Both the position numbers and the translations under genes were made by a program. A model generated the notes under the pieces. The model was given only the letters and a program-made list of their open reading frames with translations, did not search any database and was not told the origin of the DNA. From Vreelandella olivaria (GTDB lineage: Bacteria > Pseudomonadota > Gammaproteobacteria > Pseudomonadales > Halomonadaceae), in contig AP019416.1 in assembly GCA_004295565.1 (NCBI GenBank), positions 2,852,001-2,916,000 on the forward strand: DNA of 64,000 nucleotides, written 5' to 3'. Positions 1 to 9,816 of the stretch are shown here, in pieces. How positions within the stretch are numbered: position 1 is the first letter of the stretch; the number at the start of each line of letters is the position of its first letter.

Positions 1-72
1 GATCGCACCGAGCAGGGCTTGAACACCCGGGATTTTCGCCCGCCACGAGCGCAACAGGATTTATTCATTTAA
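1..72 (+). CDS. C-terminal end of an unidentified protein (cut by window edge)
   Basis: The first reading frame is open from the window edge to a TAA at 70-72. It encodes about 23 residues ending in PRAQQDLFI. Many radical-SAM and DNA-repair proteins end in a similar Q-x-LF tail, but the piece is too short to assign a family. The next gene starts 41 bases downstream on the same strand, so the two could be cotranscribed. Confidence 0.35.
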   Translation, partial: DRTEQGLNTRDFRPPRAQQDLFI

Positions 73-113
73 GCTAAGCGGCAGATGCAACAATTAGCTG
101 CAAAGGAAGCCGA

Positions 114-413
114 ATGCCCACGCTTAGCAAAACCAAATCGAGTTTTTACCGCCGCTTATATGTCGCCCATTTGATCGAACAAGGTGTTGCCAGCGTGCCT
201 GCGTTAATTGAGGCCACCGGCATGCCGAGGCGCACTGCACAGGATACAATTACTTCTCTCGCTGAGTTGGATATCGAGTGTGTATTTACTAAAGATGACG
301 GCGAGCGCCACAACATTGGTCGCTACCAAATACGCGACTGGGGCGCGATTGATCCACGCTGGGTGGCTACCAATGCAGAGCGCCTTAAACAGGCACTTGG
401 CTATTCCATTTAG
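114..413 (+). CDS. Small winged helix-turn-helix protein
   Basis: A 99-residue protein, apparently intact, preceded by a good ribosome site (AAAGGAAG) about 7 bases before the ATG. The middle (about residues 20-55) reads as a winged helix-turn-helix: LIEQGVASVPALIEATGMPR is followed by a recognition-helix-like stretch RRTAQDTITSLAEL. The C-terminal half carries DWGAIDPRWV, seen in a family of small uncharacterised gammaproteobacterial DNA-binding proteins. It probably binds DNA, but its target is unknown. It is separated from the convergent P-type ATPase by only about 20 bases. Confidence 0.6.
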   Translation: MPTLSKTKSSFYRRLYVAHLIEQGVASVPALIEATGMPRRTAQDTITSLAELDIECVFTKDDGERHNIGRYQIRDWGAIDPRWVATNAERLKQALGYSI

Positions 414-436
414 CTCTCTTCATTTAGTTAGCTCTC

Positions 437-2625
437 TTAATCCGGCTCAGCCCAGGCTAACCGCGCAGCGTTGAGGGTAACCGTCAGCGAGCTTGCTGCC
501 ATGGCGAGCACTGCGATTAGCGGGGGGATTGCCATCACGATCACCAAACCGAGCGCCAGCGTGTTATAGAGCGCCGAAAAGAACAGGTTTTGAACCATAG
601 TGCGCCGGGTGCGTTGGGCAATGCCAAGCAATTTCACTACCCGCCAATTCCTGGTGTCATAAGCTGAGCAGAAGCCCCTCCCGGGCGGCCTCGCTGGCAC
701 TCAGTGGCGCGATACCCACATCTGCCGCAGCCAGACTCAAGGTATCGTTTAAGCCATCCCCCACGTAGAGCGCTGGCGATGGCAGCCCTTGCAACAACCG
801 CGCTTTGGCTTCCGGCGAGCGCTGGGCATAGCAAGCTCCTTTTCCTAACCCCACCCGCTCCCCTAACCAACTCACTGCCCCTGCCGATCACCGCTGATCA
901 TCGCTACCACATACCCTGACGCGAGCAGATGTTTCACGCTGGGCTCGGCATCTTTCACAGGTTGATCAATAAGATAGAGCGTGGCTAGCCAACCCGCCTT
1001 ATCGGCGATCATCACTTGAGAAGCAAAGGCCAGCGCTGCGTCTTCCGCTTGGGCAGGCAGTGCTATCTGTTGACTAGCGAGCCAAGCGGCGCGGCCCACC
1101 GTGAGCCACTCACCGCTGTTGAGTTGCACGCGGCGCCCTTCCCCGGAGTATCGTTAACCTGCAGGTAAGGCTCAGGGCGCTGATCGCGTTGACTGCCTGA
1201 CCAGTTCGCCAGCGCTTGTGCTAAAGGGTGCTCGCTACCAGCAACGGCGGCCCAGAGTTTGCGCTGCAGGGTGGGTTCATCAACACCTTCCCTTGCTGCC
1301 CAATGAAGCACCGTATGGCTGCCGGTGGTCAGGGTGCCGGTTTTATCCAGTGCGACCGAGCGAATACGTGCCAGGGTTTCAAGCGCGGCGGGGTCGCGCA
1401 GCGCGATACCTTGCTGCATTGCCTGGCCGCTACCCGCCAAGCTTGCCAGCGGCACCGCAAGCCCGACGGCGCAGGGGCATGCCACGACTAATACGGAAAG
1501 CGCGCGCACCAAGGCATCTTCCCAACCCAACCCGAATAACAGCGCGGTGGGCAGTGTCAGTAACGCGAGCCCTAGTGCTAGCGGGCTTAGCCAGGCGGCA
1601 AAACGATCAGCGAGCTTCTGCAGTTCACCTTTTTTGGCCTGATAGCGGCGCATTTCATCACACAGCCGATCCAACCGCCGCTGGCCCACCCCTGCGCTGA
1701 CCTGCATAACAATAGGCGTGGTACCCAGATAACGGCAGCCCGCGTATATCGTCTGCCCTGCTTGAAAATGTCGCGGCACGCTTTCCCCAGTCAGTGAGGC
1801 GGTGTCGATCCAACCGGGCGCTTCAAGGGTGCCGTCGAGAGCCACCATCGCACCGGACGCTAGCTCGATGCGCATTCCCTTTGCCACTTCTTCTACTGGG
1901 AGAGATAGCCACCTTTCGCCTTGCCAAACTGTAACGTTGTCGTCTGGCAGCGCCAGGGCATCGAGCGCTTTTAACCCCCGATGGCGGCACAGCGTTTCCA
2001 CCAACCGCCCAACCAGCAAAAGCACAATCAGCATCACCGCGGTGTCGAAATAGACCTCTGCTGAACCGCGCCATAGTAGCCAAATCGAGACCATCACCGC
2101 GCCGATAACACCCAGGCTGACCAGCACATCCATACCGGGGCGCTTGGCGAGCAGCGTGCGCCACCCAGCCCGGTAAAACGGCACGCCGGCGAACAGCACA
2201 ACGGGCAGTGAAAACGCCCCGGAAACCCAAGCGACTACCTGCTCAACCTGCACGCTTGGCAGCGCACCGGCGTAGATCAGTAGAGAGGCCAGCATCGTCC
2301 ACATGCCGAACAACGAGCCAACCATAAGTCTAAGCGTCAGGTAGCGGCTCTCCTCTTCTAGACGCGCATGGGCGTCCGCCACCGGCTCAAGCTCTGTTAA
2401 TCGATAGCCCAGACGCTTAACCTTTGCGGCGAGATTCGAGAGCTGGGTAGCGGCAGACGTGCCGCTGATGCAAAGCGTTGCGCTTGGGTAGTGCACGCTA
2501 ACCTCGCGCACGCCTTCAAGCCGCTTAAGTGAGCCCTCCACGGCCAGGGCACAGCTGGTGCACCACATACCGCGGAGGGTATAGAGCTTTTCCGCGTTGG
2601 CGTCAGTCATGCCACTCACAGACAA
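437..2625 (-). CDS. Heavy-metal (copper-type) translocating P-type ATPase, frameshifted
   Basis: The N-terminal 480 or so residues are one open frame starting at 2625. The rest continues in other frames after breaks near 1140, 880 and 665 and ends at 437. The N-terminus has an HMA metal-binding domain with a CxxC site (MWCTSCA). The membrane part carries the CPC motif (VVACPCAVGLAVPLA) typical of Cu(I)/Ag(I) exporters. The actuator motif TGES, the phosphorylation motif DKTGTLT and the hinge motif GDGLND (third segment) are all present, so the reconstructed enzyme is complete at about 730 residues. It overlaps the preceding membrane-protein gene by 10 bases and lies at the end of the ctaC-ctaD cluster, which suggests copper supply to cytochrome oxidase (FixI/CopA-like). 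The exact subgroup is not certain. Confidence 0.85.
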
Positions 2626-2981
2626 GGCGGAATGCCGATTATCGGCATTGCCGCAAACACAACGCCTAAGGTAGAAAAAAGATACAGCCCAGCGGACACC
2701 GAGGCATTAAAGCGCAGCCGCCCGACCTGGCGCTTAGCCACCCGGCAACAGCCCACCGTTAACGCCGCCAGTATCACAATCGCGACAATACTGACCACAA
2801 GCAGCATAGCGCTCACCAGGGTGAATACGCCCTGCTCGGGAGCGGGCGGCGCGACTGCGCAGGCGACCGCATGCCCACCATAAACCGCCACAAACCAGAT
2901 ACACCATAGCGTTAAACCAATAACGAAATGCAAGGGATGGGTGAGATGTAGGCGCTGCATTACATTATTCGCAGTCGTCAT
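2616..2981 (-). CDS. Small integral membrane protein of the cytochrome oxidase cluster
   Basis: A 121-residue intact ORF starting 4 bases after the stop of ctaD and overlapping the P-type ATPase start. Three hydrophobic segments are visible: about residues 16-40 (HFVIGLTLWCIWFVAVYGG), 52-78 and 92-115. I do not recognise a family. The position in the operon suggests an accessory or assembly role for the oxidase, but nothing in the sequence shows a cofactor site. Three cysteines occur near membrane segments, with no CxxxC motif. Confidence 0.55.
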   Translation of the reverse strand: MTTANNVMQRLHLTHPLHFVIGLTLWCIWFVAVYGGHAVACAVAPPAPEQGVFTLVSAMLLVVSIVAIVILAALTVGCCRVAKRQVGRLRFNASVSAGLYLFSTLGVVFAAMPIIGIPPCL

Positions 2982-2985
2982 CAGC

Positions 2986-5521
2986 TTAGCTCCCTATTAT
3001 GCGTGGCAGTACCGCGAGCGCGCCCACCAGTATCCAGAACGTCGCCAGGTTATAGCGCCACCACTGGGCAACCACGGCGGGCTCAAAAGGCGCATGGGCA
3101 CCGACATAGCCATAACCCACCCGCAGGCCCTGAAGCAGGGTAAGAACGGCGCCTAAACCACCATGTAGCAGCGCATAGGCCAACCCAACCATAATAACTG
3201 CATCATGGGAGGTCTCGGTCACCGCCAGGTTTGCACTCAGCAGCACCCAGAGCGTTATCGCCACCTGCACAAAGCCTAGGGCACTGATGCAATACATGCC
3301 CACTGCCAGCCTCGCATCCTTACCCTGGCGCAAACCGCGAACAAGTTTTTCGAAAATTCCCGTGCCCGCGGTTAGCACTGCCCCGGCAAGGATCAATCCC
3401 AGCAAGGAGAGCGGTGAAGACTCGGGCATCTGCCACTCTGGCGATACCGTCCATAAATAGAACCATCCAAAGAGATAGGAGAGGAAGAATGAGCCATTAG
3501 CGAGCAGCGTGATCGACATGGCCCAAAGGCCGGGGCCATCCATGGTGCGCGAGTGCAGCGGCGGATCGCCGGGGCAACCTCCGCATCCGGCGCGGCTTTG
3601 GGATGCGCCCCGTTCTCCCACGACCAGCGCAGCAGAAATAACCCCGCAATAATCACCGCAATGCCCGCCAAAGGATAAAGGCGCGTTAGCAGGCTAATAC
3701 AGACGACCGCCAGCGCCATGGCAGCAAACAGCGGCCACCAGGAATTACCCGGAAGGTGAATGATTTCACGCACTTTGCCGGTTATCGGGTCGCTGCCCAC
3801 ATTTCCCGGCGGCCATGAGTCGCCACCGCCAGGCTATGCTGCCCTTCTGCCATGGTGCGCGGCAGATCGGGATTATCCCAGAGTGGATGACGCGTCTCGA
3901 TCTTTGGCAGACTGACAAAGTTATAGGCGCTGGGCGGCATACTGTTGGCCCACTCCAGGGTGTCCGCGTTCCAGGGGTTGTGCTTAGCGGGTTTGCCAAA
4001 ACGGAAATGCAGCGCAAAATCGAGCAGCACCATGGCAATCCCCGCCGACATAATAAAGCTACTCATGGATGAGAGCAGGTTGAAAATATCCCAGCCCATG
4101 CCCGTTTCATAGGAGTAAACCCGCCGAGGCATACCCAGCAGGCCCGTCCAGTGCATGATCAGGAAGGTGCCGTTAAAGCCCAAGAAAGTCAGCCAAAAGC
4201 CCCATTTGCCCAGGGTTTCAGACGGCATCCGCCCTGAGAACAGCGGCAGCCAGTAGTAAAGCCCGGCAATTAGTGGGAAGAACATTCCGCCCACCAGCAC
4301 ATAGTGCATATGCGCCACCACAAAGTGGGTGTCGTGTACCTGCCAGTTAAACGGCACCAGCGCCAGCATCACCCCGGTTAAGCCGCCACACACAAAGATA
4401 ATCAGAAAGCCCATGATCCACAGCATCGGCAACTTCATCTTGGGCTTACCCAGCCAAAGCGTGGCCAGCCACACAAACACCTGAATCGCAGTGGGCACCG
4501 CCACCAACATACTGGCAGCAGAGAAGAACGCCTGGGCCAGTTGAGGGATGCCCACGGTAAACATGTGGTGAACCCAAAGCCCAAAACTGATAAAGCCTGT
4601 CACGGCGATGGCAAACACCACCCAGCCATAGCCAACAATCGGACGGCCAGCAAAGACAGGTATCAGCGTGGAGACTATTCCCGCTGCGGGCAGAAAGATG
4701 ATGTACACCTCGGGATGGCCAAATAGCCAAAAGAGGTGCTGCCAAAGAATCGGGTCGCCACCCCGGTCACTTCAAAAACGGCATCCCCACCGCGCGCTCA
4801 AGCTCCAGCAGAATACTGCCCAGAATCAGCGGCGGGAAGCCGACCACGATCATCAGTGCCATGGCGAGGATATACCAGGCAAATAGCGGCATTTTGTGCA
4901 GCGCCATACCCTGGGTGCGGGTACGCAGTATTGAAACCACCAGTTCAACCCCGGCAGAGAGCGCGGAGATCTCAACAAAGGTAATCCCCAGCAGCCAGAA
5001 ATCCGAGCCCAACCCTGGTGAGTATTCGCTGCTGCTCAGCGGGTATACATAAACCAGCCGCTACTCGGCGCCATCTCCAGCACCAAACTAAACGACAAAA
5101 TAATGCCGCCAAACAGATAACACCAGTAGCCCAGCGACGTTAGCCGGGGGCAGACCAGATCCCGGGCACCGATCATCTTGGGGATCATATAAATCGCCAA
5201 CCCTTCCAGCATGGGGATGGCGAACAGGAACATCATCACCGTGCCATGCATGGTGGTGACCTGGCTATAGATATCCGGCGACATAAAGTCTTGATCAGGC
5301 AGCGCCAACTGGGTGCGCACCAGCATGGCCAACAGGCCACCAACCAAGAAGAACACCATCCCAGTGACCATAAAGCGTAGGCCGAGCGTGGTGTGGTTAA
5401 CAATGGTGAGGGCTCTCAAGCCACGCGGGTTACCCCATATCTCGTGCAAGTCACTGTGCAGTTGATGGGGGCCTTTGATGTTATCACCTTCGGGGGTCGC
5501 TTCACGGTTGATAGTGGTCAT
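2986..5521 (-). CDS. ctaD: Cytochrome c oxidase, fused subunits I and III, frameshifted
   Basis: Reconstructed length is about 845 residues, matching the fused I+III type of aa3/caa3 oxidase. Subunit I is recognised from LRALTIVNHTTLGLRFMVTG near the start, TMHGTVMMFLFAIPMLEG, and the haem-copper site HDTHFVVAHMHYVLVGG. The C-terminal third is subunit III-like (LLANGSFFLSYLFGWFYLWT, then FWILVGALAVLPRI). Breaks lie near 5038, 4770, 3795 and 3565. Near 5038 the conserved GWFMYTPLSS reads GWFMYTR-stop because a CCCC run has three Cs. The chosen ATG at 5521 overlaps the ctaC stop as ATGA, implying translational coupling. The enzyme is the terminal proton-pumping oxidase of the inner membrane. 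Confidence 0.9.
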
Positions 5522-6560
5522 GGGGTGAGCGTCTCCAGCCAAGCACCCAGGCTCTCCAAAGTGGCCGTCTCAACATCATCGTGGGGCGGCATTTTGTTGC
5601 CCGGTTTTAAATCTTGATGGCGCTGTAGCCAGCGGGTTACCGCCCCTCCTCCATGGCCATAATCCCCGCCCCCAGACTTGTCCGGCTGCCAAGATCAGAC
5701 AGATCCGGCCCCTCCCCACCCGAGGAGAGCCCCGCTACTCGATGGCAGCTCGCGCAATGGGTCATAAAGGCCTCCCTGGCCGGTTCATGCTGTTGGTCGT
5801 TTTCCGCTAGCGCCGCTAGCTCGTCAATTTGACGATCAGCCAGCCAAGCCTCGTACTCGTCGCGCTCGACGGCTTCTACATAGAGCTGCATTTGGGCATG
5901 CTGGGCACCGCAAAACTCGGCACACTGAGCGCCAAATACCGCCGGTTCATCCGCTTCCAAGCGGATCTTATTAACCCGCCCAGGAATCATATCGATCTTT
6001 CCGCCCAGGCGAGGCACCCAGAAGGCGTGAATAACGTCCGCGCCGGTAACGTGAAAATCGACCGGTTCTCCCGCAGGCATAATGAGCTGATTAGCGGTCA
6101 CCACCTCGCCTCCTTCCGCGCCTGGGTAGCGCACTTCCCACCACCACTGATGGCCAATCACTTCAATCACCTCCGGCGGCTCTCCCAGTGGCAACGCTAA
6201 AAGTCGCTGCCCAGTGGGCACTCCGAAGGTCAGTAGCGCGGTAATGCTCGCCACCGGCAGCACAATGCCCCCGCCAATAATCCAGCGGCGAGCTATTTTT
6301 CGCTCCTCCGCAGGGGTACGCGTTACTTCTTTGCGCTTGAAGGTATACAGCCAAAAAGCCGTGACCAGCACTAAAACCACGGTGCCAAAACTCAGCATTA
6401 CCCACCAGATCATCGCCACGTCTCGCGCGGCCTGACCTGCCGGGTCTAGAATAGACTTATCCCCTGCGCAACCGGCTAGCAATAGGCTGGCTAACATCGC
6501 TAGCGGTGTGCCAAGCGATTTGACCCTCTGCAGCGTTAAGCGTTGAATACATAGGCTCAT
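5518..6560 (-). CDS. ctaC: Cytochrome c oxidase subunit II with C-terminal cytochrome c domain (caa3 type), one frameshift
   Basis: The start is placed at 6560, where the N-terminus becomes a lipoprotein signal ending in SLLLAGC. Two membrane helices follow (WWVMLSFGTVVLVLVTAFWL and IIGGGIVLPVASITALLTFG). The periplasmic domain has the CuA site CAEFCGAQHAQM and the upstream aromatic patch HQWWWEV. A C-terminal cytochrome c domain has CASCH for covalent haem. A frameshift near 5640 cuts the main ORF. In the next frame the cytochrome domain continues with KPGNKMPPHDDV, including a plausible methionine ligand, and ends at 5518 overlapping ctaD. The domain lets the oxidase take electrons through a tethered cytochrome c. 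Confidence 0.9.
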
Positions 6561-6596
6561 CCCTTGAATGACTTTTTCTGCCCACAGGAAGTGACC

Positions 6597-7056
6597 ATGG
6601 CAAAACCTCGTCAACGCTCGATTAAAAGCCGCGCCTCCCTCGCTGGCCATCCGCTTCATCCCGTGATGATCCACTTTCCCGTAGCGGCCCTGATGGCGCT
6701 GGTGGCAAGCGATATCGGTTTCTTGCTGAGCGGCGATCCCTTCTGGCTGCGCGCCAGCTTGTGGCTGGCCGGTGTCGGCGCATTTGGGGCTGGATTGCCA
6801 GCACAGCTGGGATTATCGATCTGGTTACCGTGCCGCGCATTCGCCGTCTGATTACCGGCTGGAGCCACGCCATTGTCGCGGTGGTTATGCTCTCGTTGGC
6901 GTCGCTGAACTGGCTGCTGCGCTTCAACGACCCCAGCGCAATTCTGCCCTGGGGCTGGCCGTCTCGCTGGTCACTGCTGCGTTGATCGCCCTGGCAGGCT
7001 GGCTGGGCGGACAACTGGTCTATGAGCACGCGGTGGGGGTCGAGGTTGAGGATTAA
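6597..7056 (+). CDS. DUF2231 membrane protein, frameshifted
   Basis: ATG at 6597 follows AGGAAG. The first frame gives GHPLHPVMIHFPVAALMALV, the typical start of DUF2231 proteins, where conserved histidines sit before the first helix. The protein continues in a second frame from about 6790 (STAGIIDLVTVPRIRRL) and a third from about 6950 (TAALIALAGWLGGQLVYEHA), giving about 150 residues and four helices. The function of this family is unknown. Homologues often sit beside cytochrome oxidase genes. It is divergent from ctaC with only 36 bases between start codons. Confidence 0.75.
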
Positions 7057-7075
7057 AGATTGATAAGACATGGTG

Positions 7076-7499
7076 TTAGCTCCAATCCAGCGGTTTTGCT
7101 AACACAAACCCCAGAACGCTTAGAATGCCTGCCAGGGCTAAACAGAGCGCTGCCCAGTTGGCATGCTTAACCCAGCGATAGTGGCCCATCTCAAGGCGCA
7201 GTATTAACCAGCCAAAACAGCCGTGCGCAGCCACCATGGCGACCACGGCACCCAGTTTTAAGATCAGCCACCCCCAGCAAGCCATGGATAAGAAACAGCA
7301 GCGTGCCAGAGGCAATCGCGATCAAGGCAGCGGGGGTAGCAATGGAGTTATAAAAAAACCGCGGCATGGGCGGCGTGCCCTGGGCGAAGCCCGCGTCTTT
7401 GCGCAACTGTAGCGCCTGACTGAGCAAAGCAGGCAGATAAAGCAGGGAACCGCACCAGATCACTAGCGCGGCAATGTGAAGCAGTTTTAGCCAGGGCAT
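7076..7499 (-). CDS. CopD/HemJ-like small membrane protein, one frameshift
   Basis: The start is set at 7499 because AAGGAA precedes that ATG directly. The opening MPWLKLLHIAALVIWCGSL, with a histidine and a tryptophan in the first helix, resembles both CopD-like copper proteins and the HemJ type of protoporphyrinogen oxidase. A frameshift near 7270 joins it to the second segment (KLGAVVAMVAAHGCFGWLIL, then LALAGILSVLGFVLAKPLDWS), giving about 140 residues and four helices. Convergent to DUF2231. Proximity to the oxidase genes fits a copper or haem role, but I cannot choose between them. Confidence 0.6.
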
Positions 7500-7577
7500 C
7501 GGGGCTTCCTTGCGTTGCATAAGGCGGGATCACATCACCCCTAACCTTAGTCAAAACACCCTCATCTGGCTAGCCGG

Positions 7578-8437
7578 TTAACACACTTGTATCTCGTAAC
7601 CCGTGAATTTGCGTAGATTTATCACACCGCTATCGAGGATTAAATACTGCCCTTTGACGCCTTGCAGCAGGCCTTCCACCAGTGGCTGCTTGTCAAAATT
7701 ATGCGAGACCACTTTTTGGGGAACACACTGACGGGGTAGTGGAAATGCTGTGGTGGCGCTTCCAGCGTACGAATCGAATCACTGCCGTGGGTCTCACGCA
7801 GTTGGTTCAAGCCATCGGCTAACTGATTGAGCAAACAGTCACGCTCGGCGCTTAAATCCATGGTCACGACGTCGCCTTTGAGCATCGCCCGCCAATTGGT
7901 GCGGTCGGCCACTTGCTGTTTAAACAGCATTTCGACAAACCCGGACTGCTGCCGGGTATCCACTTCAAGAATCGGCAGCGCCTGAATCGCGCCTTGATCC
8001 AACCAACGGGTCGGCATTTGGGTTTTGCGGGTAATGCCCACTTTGAGCCCCGACGAGTTAGCCAAATAGACGATATGAGGCTGGAAGCAGTGTCGCTCGC
8101 CCCACTCCGGCTCACGGCAAGTACCTTGGAAATAGTGACAGGTTTCCGGCTTCATGATGCAGGTATCGCATTGGGCTAGCCGCTTGAAGCAGGGGTAGCA
8201 GTGGCCCTGGGCAAAGCTCTTCTTGGTTGCTCGCCCGCAGTGGGTACAGGCAATTGCTCCCGTCCAACGCAGGCTGAGCGGCTCACCAATACGCTCATTA
8301 AGGGCGATACGGTGTTCACCCGCGCGCAAGTGGTAAATCACCGGTTGATCTTGGCAGCTGGGCAACGTCGCCGCCATTTTGCTTAAACAGCCCTGTACTG
8401 AAAAGCCCGGTACTGCTGCTTCAATCACGCGCGGCAT
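7578..8437 (-). CDS. DUF2797 zinc-finger-like protein, one frameshift
   Basis: About 285 residues when reconstructed. Cysteine-rich region at about residues 60-110: ACTHCGRATKKSFAQGHCYPC, CDTCIMKPETCHYFQGTCREP, then HIVYLANSSGLKVGITRK, which recalls a GIY-YIG-like fold with YLANS and KVGIT. This pattern is typical of DUF2797 proteins. A frameshift near 7715 scrambles the last 25 residues. The neighbouring frame gives a sensible end (LVEGLLQGVKGQYLILD... TGYEIQVC) at 7578. The start overlaps the end of yeaC by 17 bases, so the two are probably cotranscribed. Biochemical function unknown. Confidence 0.75.
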
Positions 8438-8681
8438 CCCGTGCCAAGCCGGCCATCTCGGGTGTCACCCCGGCACCACTCGCTGCCGCCCCGCAGGTAC
8501 GCTGCTCCAGGTAGCCTACGCGGTTCTCTTCTGGAACGTTGTTCTCCACCTCAAAGCGCATAACGGCTTCCAGGCAGAGCTCGGTCTGTTCCGGCGTCAA
8601 GCGGCGACCGTCGGGCCATTTGCGCAGCGATACCGCCTGCTTAAGGCTTTCGTAAATCGCCGGGGTCATCTGGTTGATCAT
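8421..8681 (-). CDS. yeaC: YeaC family protein (DUF1315)
   Basis: 86-residue ORF. MTPAIYESLKQAVSLRKWPDG and LTPEQTELCLEAVMRFEVEN are the hallmark stretches of the DUF1315/YeaC family, which is of the expected size. No catalytic motif is known. It lies between the rhomboid protease and DUF2797 on the same strand, about 33 bases after the former, so a three-gene operon is likely. Confidence 0.8.
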   Translation of the reverse strand: MINQMTPAIYESLKQAVSLRKWPDGRRLTPEQTELCLEAVMRFEVENNVPEENRVGYLEQRTCGAAASGAGVTPEMAGLARDAARD

Positions 8682-8714
8682 TTTTCGAACGTCATTTCGC
8701 TCATTGCAGGCCTC

Positions 8715-9566
8715 TTAACGGTTTTTCAAACGGCGGGATGAATAATACCAGCCTGTGACAAGCCCCACGAGTAGACCGCCCAAATGCGCTTCATTAGCGA
8801 CATTGCCAAAGCCAACGCGGCCCGCCATATCGGTCATGGTGAACACCATCCAGCCGAGCATAAAGACCACCAACATTTGGGGGACGAAGAAACCACTCCG
8901 GGGTACCCGGCGAGACATCAACCAGACATGCGCCAGTAAGGCGTAAACGACGCCTGACATGCCGCCAAATAGGACGGTACCGGTTGCGTACTGCGCCACA
9001 TTAGCGCCAATGCCCGCCACCACAAGCAGCAGTAGCATGGTTCGGCTACCCTGGAGAGCCTCGACCTGGCGGCCGAAATACCACACCCACATCAAATTGA
9101 AGATTAAATGCATCCAGCCAAAGTGTAGAAAAGCGGGCGATAATAAGCGCCATACTTGGCCTGAGGTCAGCGTTTGCGTCAGATTGCCGAACACCAGCTC
9201 ACCACCCGAAATACCTATCGGCACGATGGTTAACGTGACAATCAACTGGTCGCCAAAAACAGCAATCAGTGCAAATATCACCAGGCTAATCGCAATCATC
9301 AGCGCCGTCACCGGCACTTGTTTTAGCGCTACCAAGGAGTTGGCCATCGTGCGTGGAGGCTGTCTAGACTTCTGAAGCACCAGAGGCTCCCCCTGCTGCC
9401 AGCGCTCTAATAGTGCTTTAAGTTCATTAAGCTGGCGTGGGTCGGCGATCCATAGCAGTTGACCGTCGGCTTCATCGGTAATGCGGTGACCAATGCGATG
9501 ACGCCATAGCGCCTGCCGCAGTTCACTGGTATCCACGTGATCGGGCAGAAGCATCACTGGATGCAT
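8715..9566 (-). CDS. Rhomboid family intramembrane serine protease (GlpG-like)
   Basis: The start is moved to 9566, where MHPVMLLPDHVDTSELRQAL begins a cytoplasmic domain like that of GlpG. The upstream 50 codons look non-coding and include a terminator hairpin. Six or more membrane helices follow. Catalytic serine in GGMSGVVYALLAHVW, catalytic histidine in NEAHLGGLLVGL, and the helix 2 histidine/asparagine pair in HFGWMHLIFNLMWVWYFG. About 283 residues. It cleaves single-pass membrane substrates within the bilayer, and its natural substrate here is unknown. It looks intact. Confidence 0.9.
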   Translation of the reverse strand: MHPVMLLPDHVDTSELRQALWRHRIGHRITDEADGQLLWIADPRQLNELKALLERWQQGEPLVLQKSRQPPRTMANSLVALKQVPVTALMIAISLVIFALIAVFGDQLIVTLTIVPIGISGGELVFGNLTQTLTSGQVWRLLSPAFLHFGWMHLIFNLMWVWYFGRQVEALQGSRTMLLLLVVAGIGANVAQYATGTVLFGGMSGVVYALLAHVWLMSRRVPRSGFFVPQMLVVFMLGWMVFTMTDMAGRVGFGNVANEAHLGGLLVGLVTGWYYSSRRLKNR

Positions 9567-9660
9567 AACACCCCTAATCAAAGCGCTTGCGGCATGCTGA
9601 CCGCAGCGGGTAGCTATTGAAGATAACGACTGAATATACCCTACGGCGGCCAACAAACAG

Positions 9661-9716
9661 GCGAAAAAAAACCGGCGGTGGAAACCGCCGGAGAATAAAA
9701 GCAAGGGATCATTCAA
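9661..9716 (-). ncRNA. Terminator unit, possible small RNA (copy A)
   Basis: Read on the minus strand: GATCCCTTGCTT, then a perfect hairpin CCGGCGG-TTTC-CCGCCGG type (about 9671-9690), then eight Ts. It is a strong intrinsic terminator between the phosphoesterase and the rhomboid gene. The 12 bases GATCCCTTGCTT directly before a hairpin with a T-run recur at 13979-14015 with an unrelated stem sequence. Conservation of the leader but not the stem bases suggests a 3' end of a small RNA family rather than a plain terminator. The 5' end cannot be placed. Confidence 0.5.
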
Positions 9717-9816
9717 GGGAACACTTACTCTGATAGCCGACAGCAGGGTTAGTTCAGCTGTTTTGAAAAAATATGTAATTTTATGTAATCAAAAGAAACA
9801 TTTATTATCAGCGCAA

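Noticed and set aside
9567-9716. A 50-residue N-terminal extension of the rhomboid protease
   Set aside because: The extension reads through a terminator hairpin and T-run, and a start at 9566 aligns with GlpG-like proteins.
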